Source: Prunus persica
Taxonomy: Eukaryota > Streptophyta > Magnoliopsida > Rosales > Rosaceae
Length of the DNA stretch: 64,000 bases
Assembly: GCF_000346465.2 (NCBI RefSeq)
Contig: NC_034013.1
Span: 2,898,150 to 2,962,149, forward strand
Direction of reading: 5' to 3'
Made by a program: the position numbers and the translations under genes. This document shows, in pieces, positions 22,340 through 34,318 of the stretch. The notes beneath the pieces were generated by a model. It did not search any database. It worked only from the letters and a program-made list of their open reading frames with translations, and had not been told where the DNA came from. Numbering within the stretch: the first letter of the stretch is position 1; each line of letters begins with the position of its first letter.

Positions 22340-25300
22340 ATGGCCGCGCTGCAGTACCTGGAGTCGTTGCGCAACGCGCATCCGGAGCTCTCCGATTGGT
22401 ACAATTCGCTCGCAGATCTGTACCAGAAGAAGCTATGGCACCAGCTCACTCTCAAGCTCGAGCAGTTTGTTGCTCTCGCCGTGTTCCAGGTCTGTTTCCC
22501 ACCCCAATTTTTGGTTTCTTTGATGCTTATGCTTCAGTGTGTGGATGTGTGACTGTGAGTTCGGGAATTTAGGGATTGTGAAATCCTTAGTTTGCGGCTT
22601 GAAGTGTTCTTTTGGTTTTGTTGCTGAGTTAGGGTTTTTTTGGGAACAGTAATGGGAAATGGGCGTTTGGATGACAAAAATAGGTTTATTTTTATTTTTA
22701 TTTTTATAATTTCTTTTCTGGAATTAGGGTTTTCTGTGGTTACGGGGGAAGAAATATTTGGATTTTAATGCTTTGGTTGCATTAAGTGAAACTCTACTAT
22801 AAATCTCTGAAAGCATGTGCTCTTATTTTTTTTTTTCAACTCATTTTTATGTGATTTGAGTAACTAGAGGTCAAAAAAATGGGTTATGGATTCTAGTTTT
22901 GAGAGTTTCTCCTCTGGGAGCAATGAGTTCTTGTAGATCCTAGTTTTTTAATCATTAGAGAGTGGTTTAACCCTCGGGTGACAATTTTTTTTCTGGGTTT
23001 TAATTTCCTTGGAACTCATTCTAATTAAATCAAATTTTTATTTGGGAGGGAACTAGTTGGTTTGAAACTGTTGATCCATTCAACTAGCATGGATTGTGGT
23101 CTATCCCAGTGGAAAGCCTTGACTTGCAGACCAGTGGTCTCAGGTTCGAATCCCTATGGCACCTTGGTAGTGTGTGTGAGATAAACTCCCCTCCTCCTTG
23201 TAGTGTAGACTATCACTTGTATTTAAAAATAAAATAAAAAATAGCATGGACTGTGGTCTCAATGCATCTACGATCCTGGTATTTTTGTTTGTATGCATAC
23301 ATACATATGTATATTTTGTTGAATAATATGACTCTCTTTGCTGCCTGGAGGAGAGGACAACGTAGGATGTTAATTAGGTTCCTGTATTGTGGTTATGGTG
23401 TTATGCAATTATAGAAAAATTGTTTAAAGTGTTTTGTATTACCCATGTATTGTATAGCAACTGATGGCTCAAGTAAAGTAAAGTTTAACATGTAACTTTA
23501 AGCTACTAACCAAGTGCCTTTACCAAAGTTGCCCCATGCTCTGTGTTTTTTTCTCTTTGTCAATGTATTTTTCACCAGATGCGAGGCTTTCATAGATTAA
23601 GATATCAAATTAATTAGATTGGAGAGTCTTAGCACATAAAATGTGGCAGTAGTGGAAACTCCAAATTGTTTACCGTACAATAAATGAACTCTATAAAGGG
23701 ACTATCTGACAATAATATTTTTCTAAGAGGTTGTATTATAACATATTTGAACATAATTTGAGCACTTCTTGATTGTAGTTGCCCCAAATGTGAGGTAATA
23801 AGTATGATAATTTGTCTACAATTTTCAATTTCTGTATAGTGCTTTTATCACGAGATATTTATTTGTAACATTTAGGCATGGTTGTAACTTGATTGGCATT
23901 TAACCAGATTAGGCATGCATTAGTATGGAACTAAGGTGTGCTACCCTTATCCCATGGACACTCAATGATTGCTTTGTAAGTTATTAGGCCTGGTTTGTTA
24001 GGGAGGACTAGACTAGACTAGACTGGCAAAATGCCCACATTTCATGTGCAATCAAGGCATAATATGGATATTGTTGTCTATCTTGGAGGATGAAGGAGGA
24101 CTATTCATAAGAGGCTGATGACTAAAACTTATCCCTCATAATCCCACCAATTTCAAGGGGATTAAGGGGATAAATTTTAGTCATCAACCTCTTATAGATA
24201 GTCCCCATTCTTCCTCCAAGTTAGGCAACATATCCATATTATGCCTTCAATGCACATGAAATGTAGGCATTTTTCTAGTCTAGTCTAGTCCTCCCTACCA
24301 AACAAGCCCTTACTGGTCATGTTTAGCTTCCTTTGTGCCTTCTAAATATGACATGGTGAAGAAACAATCTAGGTTATGGATGTGTGTTCTAAGGAATTTA
24401 ATTTTTGAATTTTCTTAATCAGGATAATGTTATGTTATAAACTTGTACATCTTGAAATGAGATTAGGTTGCATTTTTTCTTTTACTTTGTAGAAATTGTC
24501 AACAGAATTGATGATACCTACAAAGCTAATTTGCATGGGGGTTTATCTGGTTCTATGTTTTCTCATGTAATCCATTTGCACGAAAAATCTCATTAACTTA
24601 CCAAGTTTTGTTTTTTAATTATTGAAGTACTGAATCTTTGTTTGCTAGATGACTTTATATATGATTTTTTAATGCTAAAATGGTAGTAATAGAACATTTT
24701 ATTGCTATCAATATGTCTGGATGTAGTGCAAGTGTGTTCTACTTGTTCTTGACAGGAAAGAATTCCAGTAGTATGTTTCTATTTTCTGCATGTCTCCTTC
24801 CTTCCTGCATCTGACTTTGGCTTCTTATTATTGAATATCAGGCTGGCGATGCTCTGATACAGTTATATCACAATTTCATCACTGATTTTGAGACTAAAAT
24901 CAACCTTCTGAAGCTTGCACACTTCGCAGTAATTGTTTCTCGGCAGTATCCAGAGAAGGAAGCTGCTATCAATTACCTTGAAGGGGTGATTGAGAAGCTT
25001 CAAGCCACTAGAGAGCAACGGATAGAGGAACCAATCCTTTACATTAAGATGCAAATAGCAATATTCAAACTTGAGCAAGAAGACCAGAAAGAGTGCAAAA
25101 AACTTCTAGAAGATGGAAAGAGTACACTTGACAGTATGACTGACATCGATCCATCTGTATATGCTAGCTATTATTGGGTTTCATCTCAATACCATAAGTT
25201 CCGTCAGGAATTTGCTGAGTTCTACAAAAGTGCTCTTCTTTATCTAGCATACACATCAGTGGAGTCTCTCTCAGAATCATTTAAGCTGGTACGCAGTTAT

Positions 25301-28300
25301 GTAATCTTATAGCAAACCATTTTTCTTTTGCAGTTCCTAAGTTTTAAAGCCCATCACTATTTTGAAATTCTATGTTATTGGGAAGGCTTGAAACCTGTGG
25401 TTGCGTACTTTAGATGAATGGTTTCCTTATAGTTTGTATTTTCCATGCCTGGATTCAAGTCTTCCAAGGCATTTGACGATAGGCTTTATCTTCTAAATCT
25501 TTTATATACCAAATGGAAAAAATAAAAACGAAAAGGAAAATCTTCTACCATCTGCTATGATTACTTACCAATATGATTGTAAACATAATCTGAACAGTCC
25601 AGTTTAGAGAATGCAACTTAACATAAAGGAGATATTGGGTAAAATGTGGAATAAGGTCAATCTCAGGGAGCTGAATTTTAAGCACTTGAATAGGAATGGT
25701 TTAGTATAAAATTTATCCATCGTATTATAGATTGATGAAAGAGGAGAAAACGCGTTCATTTTTGTTTGTCATTTAATTGAGGATTTCTATTTGGTGAAAA
25801 CCTGGAAATATTTGTTTTATACATGAGGATTTCTAAGAGAATCCAGTGACTTGGCTAAATGGAGTTGTGTGCATTGTTTTGAACATGGACTTTGTTCAAT
25901 GCATAATTAACTAAGGATTTCACACTTGCCTTTTATCTTTTCACTGGTTCAGTATACATTTGAAAGATTTTGGTTTGGACACAAATGATAGCCTCTGTCG
26001 ACACTGCAGATCCTATGAATTAATTGTCCATATGTGACTCACTTAATTTTACTGCTGAGTAGCCGTTAGACAGTTTTCGTCTTTTAATCCATGATGTGAT
26101 TTTGACGGTTTAATTTGCTTTTAACGTATGCAAGGATTTGGCATTTGATTTGTCCCTTTCTGCGCTCCTGGGAGACAACATCTACAACTTTGGAGAGCTG
26201 CTTGCACATCCTATTGTAAGACCATTTGTGCATAATTTCTCTCTCTCTTTTTTTCGCTTTCATATTACATTACTTAAAAGAGTTCCCTTTAAAGATAAAC
26301 AAGATATTTTTGTTTCTGTATTTGAAAAGCTTTTGCACCAAATATTAAAACATTGGATTTGAATTGATCAGAAATGAAGATTGCAAGGCACATTCTTGTT
26401 GATACTGCTATTTATTTTACACTTTACAGTTTGGCTTTATTTCCACTCTCCCAGCTGAGATCACTAAGTATGACAAATTACTATTAATTTCGACTGCTAT
26501 AGATTATCACGAAGTGTTTGTAGTCTCCAACTTGACTTTATGCAGCCTATTATGTGTATGCAGCCTATTATGTGTACATGCTTCTTTGCATGAATAAATA
26601 AGTTTGTACAATGGTTTAGAGAACCATGTGGTTTTATGATCTGAATTCCCTGTAGTACCCCACCGAGGATGCCCACACCCTCCTGTCCATTTGTGTTTTT
26701 TGGATGACCTACAGCTTTTATAGATATTAATTATGTATCTAGTTGGCAGGTGCTTCTTCTGAAGTGTGTGGACCTCATTATATTAAATTGTTTTTCCTGC
26801 TTTTCTTTTTTGATAGATGACTTCTTTTAACAACTTATGCAGATTAAGAGTCTTCTAGGGACAAAGGTAGAGTGGCTTTACTATATTCTTCAAGCGTTCA
26901 ACTCTGGTGATTTAGTTCGTTATCAAGAATTATGTCGTGTGCATAATGCTGCTCTTAGAGCTCAACCAGCTTTAGTTGAAAATGAGAAGAAGCTTTTGGA
27001 GAAGATTAACATTCTGTGCTTGATGGAAATTATCTTCAGGTTTGCATGTTGTAGATCATCCTTTTTTTTCTTTGGTCAATGATCATCCTTTCAATTGTAA
27101 TCTGTGCCAGATGAGAAATTATTATTCTCTGTGTTCTTTTGAATTACCATTAAGTTGACATGTTCCTTGCAGCCGGCCATCTGAAGATAGGACTATACCT
27201 TTGAGTATCATTGCAGAGCGTACGAAACTTTCTGTCGAGGATGTGGAGCATCTTCTTGTGAAGAGTCTTTCTGTATGTTCCTCTTTTCTGAGAACTTGAT
27301 GGACAGTGAATGAATTCAGATTTTGGTATCTTTATTAATATTAGAATCATCCAAGGTGTACAGCCCCTGCCTATTCAGATTTCCCTACTTACGTATCTAT
27401 GCTAATATGGAAGACTCCAGTCTTATGGTCATGGTTGTTAATGTATGACTCTTGAACAAGTAAAGATTAACTACCCTACATTGAAGAAAATATAAAAAAA
27501 AAACTTTTAGTTTGAGAGACTGAACTTTAACTTGGTAAGAGGGCTAGTATTATAAATTTGGCCAGATGAACATGGTATATCTGATGTATATGGTATTGAG
27601 CGTTCAAACCGTATTTGCACATATCTAGTAGGTTCCATGATTTATTTAGTTTTATAGCACTGGCCTTTGATATTTTTGTGTGTACTTTATGGGTATGCAA
27701 TACAGGTTAAGCTGTGCACATGACGAACATGAAAATGAGTTTAAATAATTATATATATATAGCATTTATGTGTAACATTATTTTACATAATGATTTAGTT
27801 TCTGTTGCTTTAATTTTTTGAATTAATCAAAATATTCCTAAAAATAATACTCTTTGGATGTATGATTATTCCTCCCCCCCCCACACTCCCTCTTTTAGAA
27901 GTGTTTGTGCTACATACAATATACCCTAATTCTAAAGTTATTGATAAATTCAGCATAGTAATGGCGTGTTTGCTTGCCAGTTAAGAGAATCAGATCTCCA
28001 TGTTTTGGTAGTTGTATAGCCGTCTTGCATGATCATTATATTAAGGAAAGACCTAGAATGGAAGTGATGTTCTGGCTTTGTTCTTAACCCATCATTTCCT
28101 TAACTTCTGTTCTGTTGTCTTTTCAGTTCCTTTTTTTTTTTCGGGTGTTGTGGGGAATGATTTTCCTTATGACTTTGCTTTTGGCACTACTAAGAAATAG
28201 AAAGAAAGCAAATACCTTATCAAATTTAAACCGAGATAAAATGCTCCTTGTGTTGTCTATCTGGTCGTTACATGATATATGGTTTATGGTAATGGTCATC

Positions 28301-28577
28301 TGGACAATTGTATGTTTGTAATTCAAATGTCTATTTTTTTTGTTATTGTGAATTTTCTCAATTGAATAATTATAGGAGATGCTTACTGCAGGTTCATTTG
28401 ATTGAGGGAATAATTGATCAAGTTGAGGAAACCGTGCATGTGTCCTGGGTGCAACCAAGAGTTTTGGGAATTCCACAGATCAAATCGTTGCGTGATAGGC
28501 TGGACGGTTGGTTGGACAAAGTGCATACAGCTTTGTTATCTATCGAGGCGGAAACACCTGATTTGGTTGCATCATGA
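22340..28577 (+). CDS. RPN9: 26S proteasome non-ATPase regulatory subunit 13 (RPN9)
   Basis: Six exons with GT-AG introns in consistent phase: 22340-22489, 24842-25288, 26135-26215, 26843-27039, 27173-27272, 28392-28577 (1161 bases, 386 aa plus TGA). RPN9 is a lid subunit of the 19S regulatory particle and helps to assemble and stabilise the proteasome that degrades ubiquitinated proteins (family knowledge). The start MAALQYLESLRNAHPELSDW is typical. The middle is helical repeat sequence (LLKLAHFAVIVSRQYPEKEA, KSALLYLAYTSVE). The C-terminal third is the PCI domain (IKSLLGTKVEWLYYILQAFN to SVEDVEHLLVKSLS). It ends IEAETPDLVAS. Length equals the usual plant length, and no lesion was seen, so it should be functional. 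Intron 1 (2.35 kb) carries a SINE and a Tourist-like MITE. Confidence 0.97.
23103..23241 (+). mobile_element. tRNA-derived SINE in RPN9 intron 1
   Basis: About 139 bases with box A-like and box B-like pol III promoter motifs (TATCCCAGTGG and GGTTCGAATCC), a TTGTAGTGTAG tail region and an A-rich 3' end. It is flanked by direct copies of an 18-bp target site (TAGCATGGA(T/C)TGTGGTCT at 23085-23102 and 23242-23259). These are the marks of a SINE inserted by LINE machinery. Not a functional tRNA. Confidence 0.85.
23987..24309. mobile_element. Tourist-like fold-back MITE in RPN9 intron 1
   Basis: 323 bases, almost a full palindrome. The left end GGCCTGGTTTGTTAGGGAGG and the right end CCTCCCTACCAAACAAGCCC pair, as do CATATCCATATTATGCCTT and its inverse and AGTCATCA blocks near the centre. 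TTA is repeated at both edges (23984-23986 and 24310-24312), as expected for PIF/Harbinger-derived MITEs. Confidence 0.85.
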
Positions 28578-29270
28578 GTTAGGTCCCTTGCTTTGTTTTC
28601 TGCCTTTGGTGTAACAAATCCTAATCGAAAAAAATGGGAGTTTAAAATGCAAGGGCGGCCAAGAAAACAGTAGTCTCAGTTAGTTGAGAACTTGGGCCAA
28701 CGTTTTTTATGCTGCTTTTCATATTGCTGATGCTTTTCTTGAATCATTTTCCTGGAAGGAGAAGCCTCATGTACTGCATTTCGGACTAAATTCCATTTCA
28801 TATATAGGTGGCATGCCTAGAGACATGGTGAATCAAATTCAGAGATGGCTGTGTAACCTTAAGCGTTATTAAACTATGTATTTGGAATATTTCTTAGATT
28901 TTTACCGTAATGCGATGATCCACTTTACGCAGCTGAACATGCATCTGCCTAACTTTATATCACTTCTCTCAGTTCTCTAACTACTGCTACAGCATTTTGG
29001 TTCTCATTGGAAGATTTTTTTTCTTTGGGGTTCCATTCCTTAATACCAAATGGAACTGAGGATGCAGTTAGTTTAAATGAGTCGTGGCTGCTAATGCTGT
29101 CCAGTGACCGATTCTGGCACTGATTGATGGTTCTGCAATTGAAATCTTTCACAAGTGCTCACCTGAGGACCAAATTTTGAGTAGCTTAAGAAGTCCAACC
29201 AGACCCATTTACATGTTCGAAGGTCCCTTGTGCTCTCAAGAATTTTATAGCGAGGGTCTTATACAAGGTC
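28578..29270. other. RPN9 3' UTR and downstream sequence
   Basis: Follows the RPN9 stop codon. No further gene could be supported. Short ORFs (for example 28684-28872) have no recognised similarity and probably lie in the 3' UTR or beyond. Confidence 0.45.
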
Positions 29271-29420
29271 TTTAGATGAGGTTCTATCTCTTAGCCGTTG
29301 GACCAATAGATGAGGTCTTATTTCTGAATCGTTGGATCAATAGATGATGCCATATCTCTTAACCGTTCGATAAAATTGGTTAGTTTGATCCGATGGTTAA
29401 GAGATAGAATCTCATCTAAG
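29271..29420. repeat. 150-bp inverted repeat with internal tandem copies
   Basis: The left arm (29271-29305, TTTAGATGAGGTTCTATCTC...) pairs with the right arm (29384-29420, ...GAGATAGAATCTCATCTAAG). Between them the arm motif (TAGATGA..., TCTTAACCGTT, GGAC/TCAA) is repeated twice more in direct order. Probably a small MITE or its remnant. Confidence 0.55.
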
Positions 29421-30993
29421 AGCTGCCTTCACTGTGGAATGATTCCTTATGCTCACTCTTCCTTTCTGTCTCCTGTTCGAGAACTTCCCGAGTGGGTGGT
29501 GGGTGTCCATTGGCTTCGTATTGATCTTGAGCAGGCTGAACCAGATCTTGATCTTATTGATGATGCATTGTTGTTGTAAACTTTTTTTTTTTTTCTTCTG
29601 TAGACAATTCAGATGAATTAGTCTAACAATAGTAAATATTTAAAAAATAATTTTTAAAAAAAGTTGTTTTGGTCAAGGAGAATTATGAGCTAAAATGCAA
29701 ATCTATTAAAATAAAAATATAAAATATAGCCGTTTATAGTCATTGGTCTCACTTGTAGCTGTTTATAGCCGTTGGTTCCACAGCTTTTGAAAAAGTGGGT
29801 CAGCATGGTGGCAAGCATGTTGTTGACAGAAGAAAAAAAAAAAAGGGTCAGCATGGTGGCAAGTATGGCTTTGTACAGTCGCAATGCAAGTGAGAGACCA
29901 AAAAATATGGGCTGCAACTTTTCTCCTTGCAGGACCCACTTGGTTTCAAGGGCTTCAACCAAGCATATAGATTTAGCTAGTGCTCCGGTTGGACTTCAAG
30001 TTTTAGAGCCTTTAATTTGCACAATTGGGGATGCTTTTTTAAGAGCGCTCGGATCATGTGAGAACCTTATATGAGAATTAATGGCAGCCGTTGAAATGCA
30101 TCTGAAAGATTTAGGAGAAAAGCAAGCTTACGCTGTAAACGGGTAGATTGCAGTTTCCCCTTAGGCCATGTGTCAAGTCGCGCCTTTGTTCTTCTTGACA
30201 ATCGCGCCTTTCTTCTCAATGAATTTATGAATCAACCCTAATCATAACACCCAAAATTTCAACTACGAGACATAATTTTGTGTATTCCTCTTCTTTTGTG
30301 GCAAAAACTCTTTGGTCTACTCTTTCTCTTTCACTTCCTTCTCTATGGTCGCAGAACCTCCCTCATCTAGTCTTTCTCATCTGAACGTTTGAATCGGTAC
30401 ATTTCTCTCGAATTCCCTCTCTCTCTTTCATATTAAGGTTTGGATGTTATATTGCATTCACTTAGTGTTTAAATTTTGTTTAGGATTTTAGAGCTTTGAT
30501 TTTTTGGGTAAGAGTATTTTGTCTCTGTAGTAGTTGTGTTTGCAAAAATAAAAATTGGCTTCAGTTGCTTTTTTGTGTTGTGTTTTCTAGTTTCTAGTAA
30601 TTTGTTGAATCATAGTAACTTTTTTTTTAAAAGTTGATGCGGTTTCAATATTCTTTCATTATTCCAAAACTTGGTTTTTTTTGTTTTTTTGCAATTCTTT
30701 GTGGTAATTTGTTGAAGTGTAGATTCATAAATGTTGCGTTGCGTCTTCATATTTTTTTGGCATTCTGCTTGTTGGTTGTCTTTTCTTCAAATTCCAGGAA
30801 CCTTTATCGGTTCCTCATTGTAATTCTACTTTGCCCATCTAGTGGTGTGAGTATAGGGCATCATTTTAGTGATTTAATGGAGTTTGGAAAACAAATAATA
30901 AGTACCATTAGAAGTAGAACGCAGAAAAGAAAATTGAATCTTAACTATGAATATGAGATGATTGGGGATGCATAAGGATCAATGCATCTTGTA
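29421..30993. other. Anonymous stretch between RPN9 and the Ulp1-type pseudogene
   Basis: No gene recognised. GGGTCAGCATGGTGGCAAG occurs twice (near 29798 and 29847). The ORF at 30634-30975 ends in a basic stretch but matches nothing I know. A pyrimidine-rich stretch around 30290-30430 resembles a plant 5' UTR and could be the original promoter of the downstream Ulp1-type gene. Confidence 0.35.
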
Positions 30994-31316
30994 GTAGGTA
31001 TCAATTCTATATCTTAATTTATTGAAAATAGTGTTGGTAGGTATCAATTCCTTATCTTAATGTGTTGAAAATAGTGTTTGTAGGTGAAAATTATGTATCT
31101 TAATGTGTTGAAAATAGTGTATCAGTTATGTATCTTAATGTGTTGAAAATAATGTCAGTAGGTATCAATTATGTATCTTAATGTGTTGAAAATAATGTTT
31201 GTAGGTATTAATTATGTATCTTAATGTGATGAAAATGTGTAGATAATACTGTGAGTGGGTATCACTTCTGTATCTTAATGAGTTCATAATATTGTGAGCA
31301 GGTATCACTTCTCTTT
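30994..31316. repeat. 43-bp AT-rich minisatellite, about 7-8 units
   Basis: Unit of the type GTAGGTATCAATTATGTATC plus TTAATGTGTTGAAAATAATGTTT, mostly 43 bases, with shortened (36 bases) and extended units. Six units carry the TATCTTAATGTGTTGAAAAT core. It is non-coding and lies just before the first DUF1985-like exon, so it is likely intronic in the former gene. Confidence 0.85.
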
Positions 31317-31439
31317 CTTAAGCAACAGGTGTCTGTTGCAGGTATAAAATGGAATATGGATTTGAGCTTTGTTTCCTGGAGTTAAAGGTTTATTTTGCGC
31401 GGGTGAATAATATGTGTGTGGCAAGTACAATCCTATGTA

Positions 31440-33890
31440 ATTTTGGGGCGCATTTTAGTGAGTTGCTTATAAATTTTTTTTAGAGAAAGCTATTTTGGGC
31501 ACCTATTGGGCCTCCATAAAATTGCATTTATTGGTCAAATTGTGCATGCTCCGGCACTTCGGCTAGTTGGAGGACTTGGTGTGAAGGACATGTTGGGCCT
31601 TAGTTATGCAATAGGGTCCAACGTTGCTCAATTTAGTGTAAAGGATTTTTGTTTGATAAGTGGTCGGAAATGTGAAACAGAGCCTAACATAACGTCCGGA
31701 GGGATGCTCATAATCGATTTATGAAAGCGCATTTTACCAACATGAGTCACATTACTTGCCATGACTTAGAAAATGCATTCCTAAATTCCAAAAGAGGAAG
31801 CGAGAGCTCGTTCAAATTGTGATTGTTGTATTTTGTGGAGTTTGTAATAATAGGTAAACCCCAAAATGTAAAGATAAACGAGGACTACTTACATTTGGTT
31901 CATAAAATGGATGAATTCAACAAATATCTGTGGGGATCTATATTGTTTGAGTGTCTACAAGATTCACTGTTGTTTGCTCCAGGGAAGAAAGAGAGTGACG
32001 AAGACAATACTAGGAAGGGGAAATGACATAAAAAGGGAAAAAAGGCAGTGCGGAGTTCAGTGAGAAAAAGGAAGAAATACGTGAGGATAAGAAGCGTAAA
32101 AGAATTAACAGACCTACATGGAATATAAAGGGATTGAGTGATGCTTTCTAGGTATGATTTAGTTCAAAATTAGTGTTTGTAAAATTAAGTACTGACTTTG
32201 ATAATCTATTTGTTGTAAATTTGGGGGTATGAATTAATTGTTGAATTGGGAATTCCCCCCCTTAGATATTGTAAGCAAATCGAGAAACCTGCATTAGTCC
32301 CTCAAATTTGCCGATGGGAATCCATAGATTAAGTGCCTGAATTTAGAAAGTTGAACGCTTATATATTTCAAAGCAAACAAGTGTGTAGTTAATAATTTAT
32401 TTCAATAGTATGTTGGTTTCATGAGAAAAGCTGTTTAGTATTGTATATGACCTGTTAACTCTATATTTTTTACAGCCTGTTATACTACGCCTCTTACGAC
32501 CAACTGAATCGGAGATGAGCCAACCATATTGGAGTTGGGGATTAGATGTTCCTGAATGTGATGCACCTAGTGTAGCCCCGTGGATATGTAAGGACCTTAA
32601 TGAGTTAAACTTTGTTGTGCAGCAATTGAGGAACAAGGTTGCAGTATTGCACGAGAAGGGTGAGCTAGAGGAGATAGTTTTATGCTTGAAAAAGTGTACC
32701 ATTCATGCAGATTCTGCTGGGAATGTTCCATTGTTGACCCCCTAAGTCCTGTTCCTCTTGATTACCTTCTAGGGTTGGCGAAATTCTACTAGGAATGGGA
32801 ACAAGAAGAAAAATAAGTTCCCTTTGCCCGTCCTTAGTGAAATGTAAATGGTTTATTATGATTACTTATTGAGTCATTGGTGAAATGGATTCGATAATAA
32901 CAATGATTGACAAATATAGTTCACATGTGCGCTTATGTGGAGAAGAAGGTATGGAAGGTTCGCATAACTTCTTTGTTCGATTGCTAACCAAGGACGGTTG
33001 GTTGGATGACTCGATAAGCATTGATTGATTTGGGATTTTGTCGAAATGCCCATGCTATGTAGTGATTTATTGATTTAATAATGAAAACAACCCTTTTATT
33101 TAGAACATTGACATGGCCTTGATTTTGCTACGGGAGCGGCACAACAGCTCTGCAAATGGGTGGGTTCTGACCGGACGATATTGGACACCACTTTTCAAGT
33201 CTGTATTATTTCTTAATTATGCATTGTTTATTTTCAAATTTGATATTCGTTATGATCCATAACTCGTGTGCCACTATGCAGAAATGTGCTGCCTTAGAGT
33301 ACATGCAAATGAAGACATATATGGGAAAGGAGGACAGGCAGCATAGTAACGGTCTACTACAAATGGTCAAGGGCGAAGGGTCTAAGTTGGCTAAATCATG
33401 GTCGTCTGTGAATCAGGTTTTTTTGCCCTTCAAACTACAAAGGCAGAAGCACTGGATCATACTTCTTGTCGATTTAAAAGAGCGTGAGATAAGGGCATAT
33501 GATTCCAAAATAGATCTTTGCAGAACTTAACCAATCCAAATGGCTGTTTAACCAATGGAGAAAATGTTGCCCTAGTTGTTACAGGAATCTAGATATATTG
33601 GCGATGGTCTACTTCGAAAAAGTGAGTGGCCAGTTATTCGCATAATAGATGCACCCAAACAAGTAGGCGGGTAAGTCATATTCCACCTAAACACATTGTC
33701 TTATTAAATGGATGTGTTGTACAATGAATCACAGCTTCTTCGCAATGTTTCAGGGGTGACTATGAAATGCACGTTCTCAAACACTTCGAGTTTCTGACCT
33801 CGAATGTAAACCTAGCCAATATTTCCCATGACGCTATGTCCTTCTTTCAGTTGAAGCTTGCTGTACTGTTGTTGCAGGGATATTGGTAGC
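31440..33890 (+). pseudogene. DUF1985-Ulp1 (C48 cysteine protease-like) transposon-type pseudogene
   Basis: Pieces in order. 31506-31715: DUF1985-like start (IGSNVAQFSVKDFCLISGRK). 31823-32026: DUF1985-like end (INEDYLHLVHKMDEFNKYLW), running into an acidic/basic tail. 32500-32745: linker (VPECDAPSVAPWICKDLNEL). 33100-33200: ALILLRERHNSSANGWVLTG. 33280-33530: Ulp1-type catalytic region (VFLPFKLQRQKHWIILLVDL with the His, IRAYDSKID with the Asp). 33750-33890: protease end (HVLKHFEFLTSNVNLANISH). In C48 proteases a Cys completes the triad in a GDCG-type motif; here the motif reads GDYE (TAT at 33761-33763). Frameshifts and stops interrupt it. Such proteins occur in Ulp1-carrying MULEs and related plant transposons. 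TIRs were not found. Confidence 0.72.
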
Positions 33891-34318
33891 TGTGATTCAT
33901 TAGGAGAGACAATATGACATAACATGCAAAGTTTTTAACTGGGTGGGTGTAGTATATGAACTTGCAAAGTTAATTTAACTGGGTGGGTGGTTTGTAATTA
34001 TGTAGGTAACAGTTGTTGAACTGAAAAGGGTTTTGTATTTTGTTCAAATACAAGCTATATAAAACCCTCAACACATATTGTTGATACTATGCTGAGCCCT
34101 AAACCCTAAGCGGTGCATGATTCTTTTCAAATGTGGAATAAATAGGAATGTATCTTGTTTTGGGCAAACACGATTGTGAAGTTAATATACGGGCAAATGT
34201 TGAAAATTTAATTTTTCAAACACTTTCACTGCTAAATTCATATTTGCAGATTTCCAAACACTTCTTAATTTTTCATAGCTGTTCGGATTATAAAATTACA
34301 AAACATATACTTGAAAAG

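Noticed and set aside
23093..23175. tRNA-like sequence with box A and box B
   Set aside because: It lacks a cloverleaf acceptor pairing and is flanked by an 18-bp target duplication and an A-rich tail, so it is a SINE and not a tRNA gene.
29376..29579. 67-aa ORF ending VVGVHWLRIDLEQAEPDLDL
   Set aside because: The second half looks protein-like, but its start lies in the inverted repeat and I recognise no family or exon structure. Left as unexplained, not called.
30634..30975. 113-aa ORF with hydrophobic N-terminus
   Set aside because: Hydrophobicity comes from T-rich sequence. No upstream promoter or conserved segment could be recognised.
30994..31316. Regular repeats as a possible CRISPR array
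   Set aside because: Units are head-to-tail without unique spacers, AT-rich and in a plant genome. It is a minisatellite.
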